From JAJYIW01 sp963781665 (GTDB lineage: Bacteria > Chloroflexota > Anaerolineae > Anaerolineales > Anaerolineaceae), in assembly GCA_963781665.1 (NCBI GenBank), contig CAWAGA010000002.1, positions 3,162,001-3,226,000 of the forward strand: 64,000 nucleotides of DNA, given 5' to 3'. The notes under the pieces were generated by a model. It had not been told where the DNA came from. It saw nothing but the letters and a program-made list of their open reading frames with translations, and made no database searches. The position numbers and the translations under genes are program-made. Shown in pieces: positions 44,784 to 52,947 of this stretch; position 1 is the stretch's first letter; every line of letters begins with the position of its first letter.

Positions 44784-46388
44784 TTAGACTTTATTGGCTG
44801 CGATGTAATCGTCCAGTTGTTTTTGTACCTTTTCTTTATACTGCTGCCTTCCAGCATCGTCCAGGGTCTGCTTCATCTTGGCAATTGCTTCATCTGTGGG
44901 CATTTGGCCGGTGCCAAAGCCATGGTATGCTTCCGCCCAGGCTGCAGTGAGTTGGGCCGTTTCTGTCTCTACTGCTTTGGTGTCAACATTGAAAGCTTCG
45001 TATGGGTCAAAATCCCACTTGGATTCGTCACTTTCCCAAAGGTGCTCAGTCATGGCATCATCCGGAAGGTCGACCGGCAGACGCATGAACCGGCCTGAGA
45101 CCCCGCCAACATACCACGCCCGGCGATAATTCTTGGCATTGTCGACGCCAGGGATTTCTGAGAAGCGCAGGTTGTCTTCTTTCTTGTAATTGACTTCATC
45201 TACTCCCATCAGCCACAGATCGATGTTATCCTGGCTGCTAACCAGCCAGTCGAAGTATTGGACGGCTGCAACCTGTTGCTCCTGCGGGGCTCCTGAGTTG
45301 AATACGATGAAATTCCACTGCTTGAGAGCGCCAACCGGCTTGTACCTGCCAACCTGGATGCCGGCCATATCATAACCCTTCACAGTCGCATCGGGAATTG
45401 ATGATTTAAGAGTTTTTTGATCGTCAACGTATTTGAAGTTAGGTTCATTTTCGATGACGGTTGCCGTCTTGCCGGGCATGAAGTAATCCAATAAGGCGTT
45501 TACAGTCGGCCCATTAGCGGGCAGGTCGGTTTTATTGATCAGGTTCTTTTCCCACCAGGTGCGTACGAGGCGGGCAGCTTCAATCATCTCTGGAACGGTT
45601 TCGATGTCGACCAGAGTATAACCTTTATCGATATTGGGATTGATGATCCCTGTTTTGCTGTTGACGCCATGCCAGGTGCCGACCGTTCGCCGCAGCAGGA
45701 AATTCTCGTGGACTGGACCATAAGCTGGATCGACTGCAAACGGCGTTATCTGAGCTTCATTGGCCGCAATTGCTTCCAGGTAAGGCTGCAGGCTGGCCCA
45801 GCCAACCATCGGATCGGGCTCTGCTGCCATATATTTCTCGAGCAGATCAGAGCGCAGTACGACCCCGCACGTGCCCCCATACGCCCCGGCGGTAGGAATG
45901 CCGTACCAGTGGCCGTCCCACTTGTTAGCGTCCAAAATCTTCTGCGTCACCTCATCCATTAGCCCTTTTCCATAGGTTTTGAAGAGGTCATCCAGCACCA
46001 CCAGCGATCCCTGTGTGCGTAGAGTATCCATTTTATACCAGGGGGCATCGAAAGCCATCGTGAAATCGGCGCCGGAGGCGTAGAGCAAAGGATATTTTGT
46101 TTCGTGGTCATCGAGGATCATAGATTGGATCTCGATGTTTAAGCCTTCACTCTTCATCTTGTCTGATATGGCTTGAGTCACAGGGTCGATGCTTTCTTTG
46201 AACTGTGGAACACCGAACCAGGATTCCACCATCGTAATCTTTACAGGCTTACTGGCCACAGTAGGTATTTCAGTAGCGCCCGTCTCCACTGCTTGCGTAG
46301 TGGCTTTGGGTGTACAGGCAGCTAGAATTGTTCCAGCAGTACCTATGCCAACGAGTTTTAACATTTCGCGACGCGATAACTTATTCAT
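44784..46388 (-). CDS. CUT1 sugar ABC transporter substrate-binding lipoprotein
   Basis: 534 residues from the ATG at 46388, chosen because AAGGAG lies seven bases upstream and a signal follows. The N-terminus MNKLSRREMLKLVGIGTAG resembles a twin-arginine signal (SRRxxLK), and LAAC is a lipobox. The mature protein is of the large LplA-like group: PVKITMVESWFGVPQ at its start, FTMAFDAPWYKMD, and GTWHGVNSKTGIINPNID. It binds an oligosaccharide or complex sugar outside the cell and delivers it to the two permeases encoded upstream. No ATPase gene is in this operon. CUT1 systems often share one MsmX-like ATPase encoded elsewhere. Confidence 0.9.
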   Translation of the reverse strand: MNKLSRREMLKLVGIGTAGTILAACTPKATTQAVETGATEIPTVASKPVKITMVESWFGVPQFKESIDPVTQAISDKMKSEGLNIEIQSMILDDHETKYPLLYASGADFTMAFDAPWYKMDTLRTQGSLVVLDDLFKTYGKGLMDEVTQKILDANKWDGHWYGIPTAGAYGGTCGVVLRSDLLEKYMAAEPDPMVGWASLQPYLEAIAANEAQITPFAVDPAYGPVHENFLLRRTVGTWHGVNSKTGIINPNIDKGYTLVDIETVPEMIEAARLVRTWWEKNLINKTDLPANGPTVNALLDYFMPGKTATVIENEPNFKYVDDQKTLKSSIPDATVKGYDMAGIQVGRYKPVGALKQWNFIVFNSGAPQEQQVAAVQYFDWLVSSQDNIDLWLMGVDEVNYKKEDNLRFSEIPGVDNAKNYRRAWYVGGVSGRFMRLPVDLPDDAMTEHLWESDESKWDFDPYEAFNVDTKAVETETAQLTAAWAEAYHGFGTGQMPTDEAIAKMKQTLDDAGRQQYKEKVQKQLDDYIAANKV

Positions 46389-46518
46389 TCTGAGTTCTCC
46401 TTCTTGAACAGTCAATTCGATCAAAACTGTGTTTGGTTGCTATTGGTGATCTTTTCTGCTCCTCCTCCTTTCTTGCTTTTTTTCGAAATAGACGATCTGA
46501 TAGCAATATGGACTTGAG

Positions 46519-47409
46519 TTAGCCTTTTATGGCTCCCAAGGTTAATCCTTTTACGAAATACCTTTGAACGAACGGATAAAGGATGATGATTGGGCCTATC
46601 GTTACCAGCGCTGTCGCCATACGAATAGCCAGTGTTGGAAGGCCAGCCAGATTCGGACTGATACCTGGCTGTTTCATTGCGTCCGCAATAGCTTGAGCAT
46701 TATTAACCATTTTCAAAATAATGATCGAAAGCGGTCTGAATGGGGCGAAATCCAGCAGCATAACACCCAGGAACCAATCATTCCAATAAGCAACTGCCAT
46801 GAAAAGACCTACCGTTGCAAGAACTGGGGTTGAAAGGGGAAAGACAATTTTAAAAAGTATCGTTGCATCCGAAGCGCCGTCGATAAGGGCCAATTCGAGA
46901 ATTTCTGATGGCAAAGAAGCAAAAAAGTTGCGCAGAACAAAGACCCAAAATGGCTGTACCATCATCGGCAAGATCAACGCCCAAACGTTGTCCTTGAGAT
47001 GCAGCAGATTGCGGCAGGTGATAAACCAGGGGACAATGCCCGGTACGAAGATCATGGTGAAGAATACGTAGAAAGCTATTGCCTGCCGGCCTTTGAAGCG
47101 TTTAACAGACATCATATACGCCAGCATCGACATGACCAGCAGTGATGACAGCGTGCCTACGATCGTGACAAAAATGGTAACTTCATATCCGATCTGGATC
47201 TGGCTGCCGGAAAATACCCATTTAAAAGCTTCCAAACTGAACTTTGATATCCAGGGCAGGTATCCTTCCATCCGCAGGGTTGTCTCGTCCGTAAAAGATG
47301 CAACGGCCATGATCCAGAACGGGAATAAGCATAACACTGCTACAATTCCCAGGAACACGTAAAGGAAGATGGAAAAAACCCGGTCTCCTAAATTTTGTTT
47401 TTCGATCAC
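46519..47409 (-). CDS. CUT1 sugar ABC transporter permease (LplC/MalG type)
   Basis: A 296-residue integral membrane protein with six hydrophobic segments. The conserved EAA-loop pattern is EILELALIDGASDATILFKI, followed by VFPLSTPVLATVGLF. The C-terminus is YFVKGLTLGAIKG, typical of this permease class. It pairs with the permease at 47421, transcribed just before it with an 11-base spacing. It imports oligosaccharides together with the binding protein at 44784. Confidence 0.94.
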   Translation of the reverse strand: MIEKQNLGDRVFSIFLYVFLGIVAVLCLFPFWIMAVASFTDETTLRMEGYLPWISKFSLEAFKWVFSGSQIQIGYEVTIFVTIVGTLSSLLVMSMLAYMMSVKRFKGRQAIAFYVFFTMIFVPGIVPWFITCRNLLHLKDNVWALILPMMVQPFWVFVLRNFFASLPSEILELALIDGASDATILFKIVFPLSTPVLATVGLFMAVAYWNDWFLGVMLLDFAPFRPLSIIILKMVNNAQAIADAMKQPGISPNLAGLPTLAIRMATALVTIGPIIILYPFVQRYFVKGLTLGAIKG

Positions 47410-47420
47410 CCTGTTGTCCT

Positions 47421-48404
47421 TTAAAAAATTGTGTAGTCCTCTCCCCTGGCTTGCGAATACTTTTTTACCAGCCAGTTGGAGCCAAACACGAATATAAAGC
47501 CTAATACCGCTTGTGATAACCCTACGGCTGCACTGAAACCATAGTTGGCGTTCGTTGATAGTGCTCTCAGGATGTAGGTATCGATGACGTCAGTGGTGGG
47601 GTAGAGCATGGCCCTGTTCCCTACCACGGCATAGATCATTCCAAGGTCACCATAAAAAATTCGTCCGATAGCCAGTAGCGTGAGCAAGATAATGACTGGA
47701 AGCAGGGTTGGCAAAGAGATATAACGCATCCGCTGCCAACGGCCGGCCCCGTCGATCGCGGCTGCTTCGTGTAGCTGTGGATCGATCCCGACAAGGACGG
47801 CCAGGTAAATAATGCAGCTGCTTCCCGAGTATTTCCAGACCCGAATGATGGTCAGAATTGCTGGCCAAATGTCAGGATTATTGGTTATCAGGACCCTATC
47901 CAAACCTAATTTTTGGAGTAATGCGTTTATCGTGCCTACGTCATAATCGATCATACCGAAAAGTACCATCGACACGATTGTCCATCCCATGAAATAGGGT
48001 AAGAACATCAAGGATTGGGATATCCGCTTAAATGACGTCGAGCGAACCTCATTCAAAAGCAGTGCCAAAACCACTGCACTGATAGTCTCGGCGGCAATAA
48101 ACATGGCGTTTAAACCGACTGTATTCCTGATAAGCCGCCATAATACCGGCGAGTTCCACAGTAAAGCAAAATTATGGAAGCCGACCCATTGGCTTAAGAA
48201 CCCTGTCCTGGGACTGAAATCTTCAAACGCGATCACGGTTCCGAACATTGGGATATAGCTGAATAGGAAAATTAGTACCAGGGCTGGTGCGCCTAAAATG
48301 AATAAGATTGAATTCTGTGAAATATAATGCCGTAAAGTCCCCCACCAGGTCTTTTGGCGGATATTTGTATTAGAATTGCGGCGACGACTGGTTAGTGAGA
48401 TCAT
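47421..48404 (-). CDS. CUT1 sugar ABC transporter permease (LplB/MalF type)
   Basis: A 327-residue membrane protein, first gene of the minus-strand operon. It shows FSYIPMFGTVIAFEDFSPRT, the EAA loop DPQLHEAAAIDGAGRWQRM, then YISLPTLLPVIILLTLLAIG, and near the end YGFSAAVGLSQAVLGFIFVF. The pattern is that of polygalacturonan/rhamnogalacturonan-type LplB transporters, though the substrate is not defined by this. It is divergent from the regulator gene at 48585, and the 180 bases between must hold the promoters. Confidence 0.94.
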   Translation of the reverse strand: MISLTSRRRNSNTNIRQKTWWGTLRHYISQNSILFILGAPALVLIFLFSYIPMFGTVIAFEDFSPRTGFLSQWVGFHNFALLWNSPVLWRLIRNTVGLNAMFIAAETISAVVLALLLNEVRSTSFKRISQSLMFLPYFMGWTIVSMVLFGMIDYDVGTINALLQKLGLDRVLITNNPDIWPAILTIIRVWKYSGSSCIIYLAVLVGIDPQLHEAAAIDGAGRWQRMRYISLPTLLPVIILLTLLAIGRIFYGDLGMIYAVVGNRAMLYPTTDVIDTYILRALSTNANYGFSAAVGLSQAVLGFIFVFGSNWLVKKYSQARGEDYTIF

Positions 48405-48584
48405 CTTAGACAGTCTTGGTGTTCACATCCTCTTGCCATCTTACAGCACCAGATGGAAGGTGCAAAAAAGTGTTATTGACTTATTGATTTAAAATGAGAA
48501 TTTCGACCAGAAATCAATTTAACTATAGCATTAACCCAGACCTGATTTTGCCGATTTCTGCCATAAACCAGACATTAAGAGGAC

Positions 48585-49892
48585 ATGATTATCTGGAAGG
48601 TCAGCAAATTTGTTTTGTTTTCACCTCAAAATGTTTCTGATAAAATACTACAAAGGCGACAATTAGTGATAGCCAATTCGCAAAACATCCAGGTTCTAAG
48701 GCAGACCTTGCGCCATTTATATGACCCGGTGGCTTTAAGGCGCAGTCCTTTGGTCAGCTCGTTAGGACTTCATCCTGGAGATGAATCCACGACGTCCCTC
48801 CGTCTGCTCCTTACCAAGACAATCCAATCAATGAAGCCTTCAAGCAGCCTTCCCCAGTCATCGAAGAATTGGCGTATCTATCAAATTTTGACCTACCGTT
48901 TTGTCGAGCAATCGACCCAAAAACAGGTAGCCAGCGAGCTGGGCCTCAGCATCCGCCAGTTACGCCGCCTGGAAGTATTGGCGCTGGAAGCTCTGTCTGA
49001 AAAATTGGACTCACACAAAGCTAATACTCAGGTTGAAACGCAATCCCCCAGCCCGGCGCCTGGCGCCGATCAGGAATTGGAGTTTCTTAGCAAAGCGCCT
49101 GTTAACGAGATGATCTCAATCAAACAATTGATCGAGAATATCGTACATACAATCGCGCCGCTGTTTCAATCGCTTGGGGTCAATTTAGATTTTACGCCGC
49201 CAAATATCCAAACAACCATTTATGGCCAGGCTGTATCTATTCGTCAGGGGATTATCAATGTCTTATCAGCCCTGGCCCAGTGTGTTGTGGATGGCCGCAT
49301 TGGACTCGAACTGCAGCAAAGCGACAAAATGGTCTTTATCAGGGTAGAAGCCCGGTCGTCAGTGGATACATCCTATGAGGCTAATAATCAACTGGTGGAA
49401 TTGATTAAACTCGGAGATCGTCTTCTTGCCCTTTCAGGCGGGGGAATGCAAATGGTCGCGCCTCGGGTGCAGGCCTGCTGCCTGAATATCAAGATTGATC
49501 TACCCCGCTCCAGCCACAAGGTCGTGCTGGCTTTGGATGACAACCTTGACGCGCTGCGTTTAATAGAACGCTACCTGACAGGCAGCTTGTACCGGCTATA
49601 TAGCCTTCAAGATCCTTCTGGCCTGATCTCGATGGCCGAATCCGTCTTACCTGATGTAATCTTACTGGATGTGATGCTCCCTGGAGTTGATGGTTGGGAG
49701 GTGCTCGAACGATTGCGTGAGCATCCTCAGCTGCAAAAAATTCCAGTGGTCGTCAGTACCATCTTACCGCAGGAACCGCTCGCGATGGCGTTAGGCGCGG
49801 CAGCTTTTATCCAAAAACCGGTTGGTCAAGAGGTCCTTCTCCAGACCCTTGACCATCTCCTTACGAGGCCGCGGGAGAAAGAATTGTCATAA
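48585..49892 (+). CDS. receiver-domain regulator with HTH and degenerate ATPase-like domain
   Basis: A 435-residue protein with an unusual order. Residues about 105-145 form a sigma-region-4-like HTH (TQKQVASELGLSIRQLRRLE). Residues about 180-310 resemble a histidine-kinase ATPase domain without its catalytic boxes (VSIRQGIINVLSALAQCVVD). Residues about 315-430 are a receiver (LALDDNLDALRLIERYL, phosphoacceptor Asp in VILLDVMLPGVDGW, Lys in IQKPV). It probably responds to the convergent kinase at 49861, whose gene it overlaps by 32 bases, and may control the transporter operon that starts 180 bases away in the other direction. The start at 48585 has GAGG upstream. Confidence 0.8.
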   Translation: MIIWKVSKFVLFSPQNVSDKILQRRQLVIANSQNIQVLRQTLRHLYDPVALRRSPLVSSLGLHPGDESTTSLRLLLTKTIQSMKPSSSLPQSSKNWRIYQILTYRFVEQSTQKQVASELGLSIRQLRRLEVLALEALSEKLDSHKANTQVETQSPSPAPGADQELEFLSKAPVNEMISIKQLIENIVHTIAPLFQSLGVNLDFTPPNIQTTIYGQAVSIRQGIINVLSALAQCVVDGRIGLELQQSDKMVFIRVEARSSVDTSYEANNQLVELIKLGDRLLALSGGGMQMVAPRVQACCLNIKIDLPRSSHKVVLALDDNLDALRLIERYLTGSLYRLYSLQDPSGLISMAESVLPDVILLDVMLPGVDGWEVLERLREHPQLQKIPVVVSTILPQEPLAMALGAAAFIQKPVGQEVLLQTLDHLLTRPREKELS

Positions 49893-52065
49893 AGGCTTCG
49901 ATACAGCTCATAATCTGACCGGCAGAGAGCCCTCCGCCGCGGGTCAGAACTATGGCGTTGCTGGCGATGGGCTGTCCGCTTGGATCCCGGGCGGATATCA
50001 AGATGACCGGAACTTCCCGCAATTTTTCATTCAGGTTTCTTCGCGCCAGGAACTCGAAACCATCCATTTCCGGCATGGTCAGGTCCAATAAAATAACGTC
50101 AATTTTTTCATCTTGAAGGATCTCGAGGGCATGCAGCCCATTGGATGCTCTCAATACCCGGTAATCTCTCTCAGCTGTGATTAGAATGCGCCGGAAAAGC
50201 TGGACCGCATCAGGCTCGTCGTCTACAAGCAAGATATTATGAATTGGTTGGTCAATTTGATCTAGGGCAGTTAATAACGTCTCCTGCGAAATCGGTTTGA
50301 CCAGGTAATTCTTAACCCCGAAGGCAGCACTGGCTTGCTCTATGCCCGGTACTGAACAGATAATTGCTGGTGTATTATATGGAAGGGTGTCAGTTTTCAG
50401 CAGGTGGGTCAAAGCACTTTCAATGGGCAAAGCATTTACCAGCAGAGCTTGTGCAGGACTACTTGCCAGGCCGGTCAGGGCATCTTCCAGATCGCTTGTG
50501 GAATCTATTTCGACATCTTGGAGGTAACGATTGAGCAGTTTTTGCATGACGTCCCCTTGCTCGACGATCACGAGCCGTGGCATTACCTCGGAAGATAACG
50601 GCCTGGCTACTTTCACTCGCTCTTTCAGAATAGGCCACATATTCAACCACCGCAAAGGTCCTGATTTAAGCGGAATCGGTGGATCGATTGGTAGCTCGAA
50701 GAAGAAACTGGTTCCGGTTCCCGGCTGGCTCTGCACCCACATTTTTCCATCGTGTAATTCTACAAAATTTTTGCTGATTGCCAATCCCAGGCCGGTGCCG
50801 CCAAAACGCCGGTAGATTGTGCCATCAGCTTGTTGAAAGGGTTCGAACAGCTTGTCCTGAACTTCTGGCGACATCCCGGTACCCGTATCGGTTACGACGA
50901 CAACCACTGAGTTTTTCTCTTTCTTTGCCTGGAGTGTTACCCCCCCTTTTGACGTAAAACGCCCGGCGTTGCTTAACAGGTTGAGAATGACTTCACGGAT
51001 GCGCGTCCGATCGCAGTATATCGCTGGCAAATCTTCGCCAAATACAGTCTCCAGGTAAAGTCCTTTTGATTTAAATAAAGGCCGGATCGCAATCACTGCA
51101 GCTTCGATAATATCTCTCAACGATGAGCGCTCTTTATAGAGCGCCATTTTACCGGCGTCGATCTGGCTCAGGTCCAATACATCATCGATTAGCTCCGAGA
51201 GGTGCTGGCTGTTTCGTAGCACTACCTCAAGATCGGCTAAAAGCACTGGCGGTAAACCGCGTTTGCCGTAGGCTTGAGGTTTTTTGAGGATGACCTCGCA
51301 AAATCCAATGATCATGTTGAGTGGGGTACGCAGTTCATGGCTGACGTTGGCGACGAATTGTTGTTTGATCTGGCGTTCGTTCTCAGCGATCTGGCGCAGG
51401 TCCTGAGAAAGTTTATGCAATCGAACCAGCTGTTGGTTAGCAGAAGCAGCATCACCCAGCGCTTGTTGCAGCTGTGCCTGGGCGTCTCTTGCCTGTTCAA
51501 GAAGTCTCCGGCTTTCTTCATAGGCTGACCAGGTCCATTCAACGGAATGCAGCAGCGGTCGCAGAGCGAGCCAGATGATACCCACGGTCGTCCATATTTC
51601 GAAAGCACATGCCCAGCGTAGTTCAACCGGTATCGGGAAAAATTCATTGGGAGCCAGCAGAATCAAAAAACTTGCCAAACCGGCGAAAGTCAGTCCTCCC
51701 CAAATATTGAGCATCAGCATCGCTAATCCGGCGGGCAGCACAATTAAAACGACTGCAGAATGAATCCCCCCACACACAGCCACGCTATATATACCCGCTG
51801 TGCTTGCAATGATTAACGCGATTGCGACAATGCTAAAATTGTTCTGAACCAGAAACCAACTGGCAAGCAGAACACCTAGAATCCCCAATCCAGTTCCAAA
51901 AATCCAACCATTATTTGACTCCTCAAAACCAAGGCTTAACAGAATGATGCAGGCTATCCCCATGGCGATGATGATGATTCGCAAGGTTTGGGCCTGTAAA
52001 TCCTGAAAGTATGAATCCAACTCCGAATCCGTTTGGGGAAAGGTTGACTCCGATTTTTTTTGCAT
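49861..52065 (-). CDS. hybrid sensor histidine kinase with two receiver domains
   Basis: A 734-residue membrane kinase. About six hydrophobic segments (residues 30-185) act as sensor. A coiled linker leads to HisKA (FVANVSHELRTPLNMIIGF) and HATPase (ILNLLSNAGRF, VTDTGTGMSPE, GTGLGLAISKNF). Then comes a first receiver-like domain whose phosphoacceptor position is Asn (ALLVNALPIE), so it is a pseudo-receiver. A second, intact receiver follows (ILLVDDEPDAVQLF, Asp in VILLDLTMPEMDGF). Its 3' end overlaps the regulator at 48585 tail to tail. It lacks a periplasmic sugar-binding domain, so the signal is unclear. Confidence 0.92.
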   Translation of the reverse strand: MQKKSESTFPQTDSELDSYFQDLQAQTLRIIIIAMGIACIILLSLGFEESNNGWIFGTGLGILGVLLASWFLVQNNFSIVAIALIIASTAGIYSVAVCGGIHSAVVLIVLPAGLAMLMLNIWGGLTFAGLASFLILLAPNEFFPIPVELRWACAFEIWTTVGIIWLALRPLLHSVEWTWSAYEESRRLLEQARDAQAQLQQALGDAASANQQLVRLHKLSQDLRQIAENERQIKQQFVANVSHELRTPLNMIIGFCEVILKKPQAYGKRGLPPVLLADLEVVLRNSQHLSELIDDVLDLSQIDAGKMALYKERSSLRDIIEAAVIAIRPLFKSKGLYLETVFGEDLPAIYCDRTRIREVILNLLSNAGRFTSKGGVTLQAKKEKNSVVVVVTDTGTGMSPEVQDKLFEPFQQADGTIYRRFGGTGLGLAISKNFVELHDGKMWVQSQPGTGTSFFFELPIDPPIPLKSGPLRWLNMWPILKERVKVARPLSSEVMPRLVIVEQGDVMQKLLNRYLQDVEIDSTSDLEDALTGLASSPAQALLVNALPIESALTHLLKTDTLPYNTPAIICSVPGIEQASAAFGVKNYLVKPISQETLLTALDQIDQPIHNILLVDDEPDAVQLFRRILITAERDYRVLRASNGLHALEILQDEKIDVILLDLTMPEMDGFEFLARRNLNEKLREVPVILISARDPSGQPIASNAIVLTRGGGLSAGQIMSCIEAFMTILSPAAS

Positions 52066-52265
52066 GAGATTCTGACCTCAATAACTGCTTTCGATAGGTG
52101 AGGGGGGATAATGCCACATACATTGATTGTATGCTAAAAAATCTGTTTGTTCATGGCTGATAATTGTGTGTCAGGATGGCCAACATGGGGGGTACTTTGC
52201 TACCTTTTTTGAGGGATAGGTCTAAAATAATAATATCCGATCTGCGTTTTCACCAAGAGGCGGCT

Positions 52266-52799
52266 ATGGTTCATAATTTTCCGGATGACGATAATATCTG
52301 TTTGATGGACATCCAGGAAAGGTTATTTCGCCAGGTTGCGAAAATCCTCTTCACAGTTCCAGCGCGGCGCTATCTGGCCTCATCCCGCTTCATCGGCGTA
52401 CAAACCGGGTTGTCGCAGAAAGTACGGGATGCTCTCCATAAGAAGGGTTTCGCTGTCGAAACATACTACAAGACCTACAATTACATTGCCGTCTGGTATC
52501 GCTTCTCCCGAGACAGCCATGGCCAGCTTCCTCTGCCATTCAATGGTGAAATAAATTTTGAGGGATACCTGGAAGAAGGATGGCTGGCTTTTTTTGATGA
52601 AATGGTAGAAAGCTTGACCTACGACGATCCGATGGCTCTATTGCTGATCAAAGCAGGAGTTGAAACGCATTGTAATCCGCCAACAGAGGACGTCCTCATT
52701 CAGAAATTGAAAGAACGTTTCCCAATCAAGTCCCTGCATGGTTTTGATGGACCTGAACAATTAGCGAATAGCGAACCGGATAGCACTCCTCATCAATAA
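52266..52799 (+). CDS. hypothetical protein
   Basis: 177 residues from the ATG at 52266, chosen because AAGAGG lies just upstream. An earlier in-frame start at 52164 would add an unlikely N-terminus. The sequence is soluble, with basic and aromatic stretches (RFIGVQTGLSQKVRDALHKK, YYKTYNYIAVWYRFSRDSHG). No family was recognised. It is divergent from the kinase gene at 52065 and might be a small partner of it, but only the position suggests this. Confidence 0.6.
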   Translation: MVHNFPDDDNICLMDIQERLFRQVAKILFTVPARRYLASSRFIGVQTGLSQKVRDALHKKGFAVETYYKTYNYIAVWYRFSRDSHGQLPLPFNGEINFEGYLEEGWLAFFDEMVESLTYDDPMALLLIKAGVETHCNPPTEDVLIQKLKERFPIKSLHGFDGPEQLANSEPDSTPHQ

Positions 52800-52947
52800 G
52801 AATCCCCACTATTTCTAGTTCTGCTCTGATGATCGTCCAGAGCGGCGCGGCATTTCAATGTGCCCGGTCAGAAAGGACGCCAACTGGCCGGAGGGACACA
52901 GCGGTTTTCCACCAGTCAGTCCGTAGAAGCTCACTGTTGCCAAGTCA

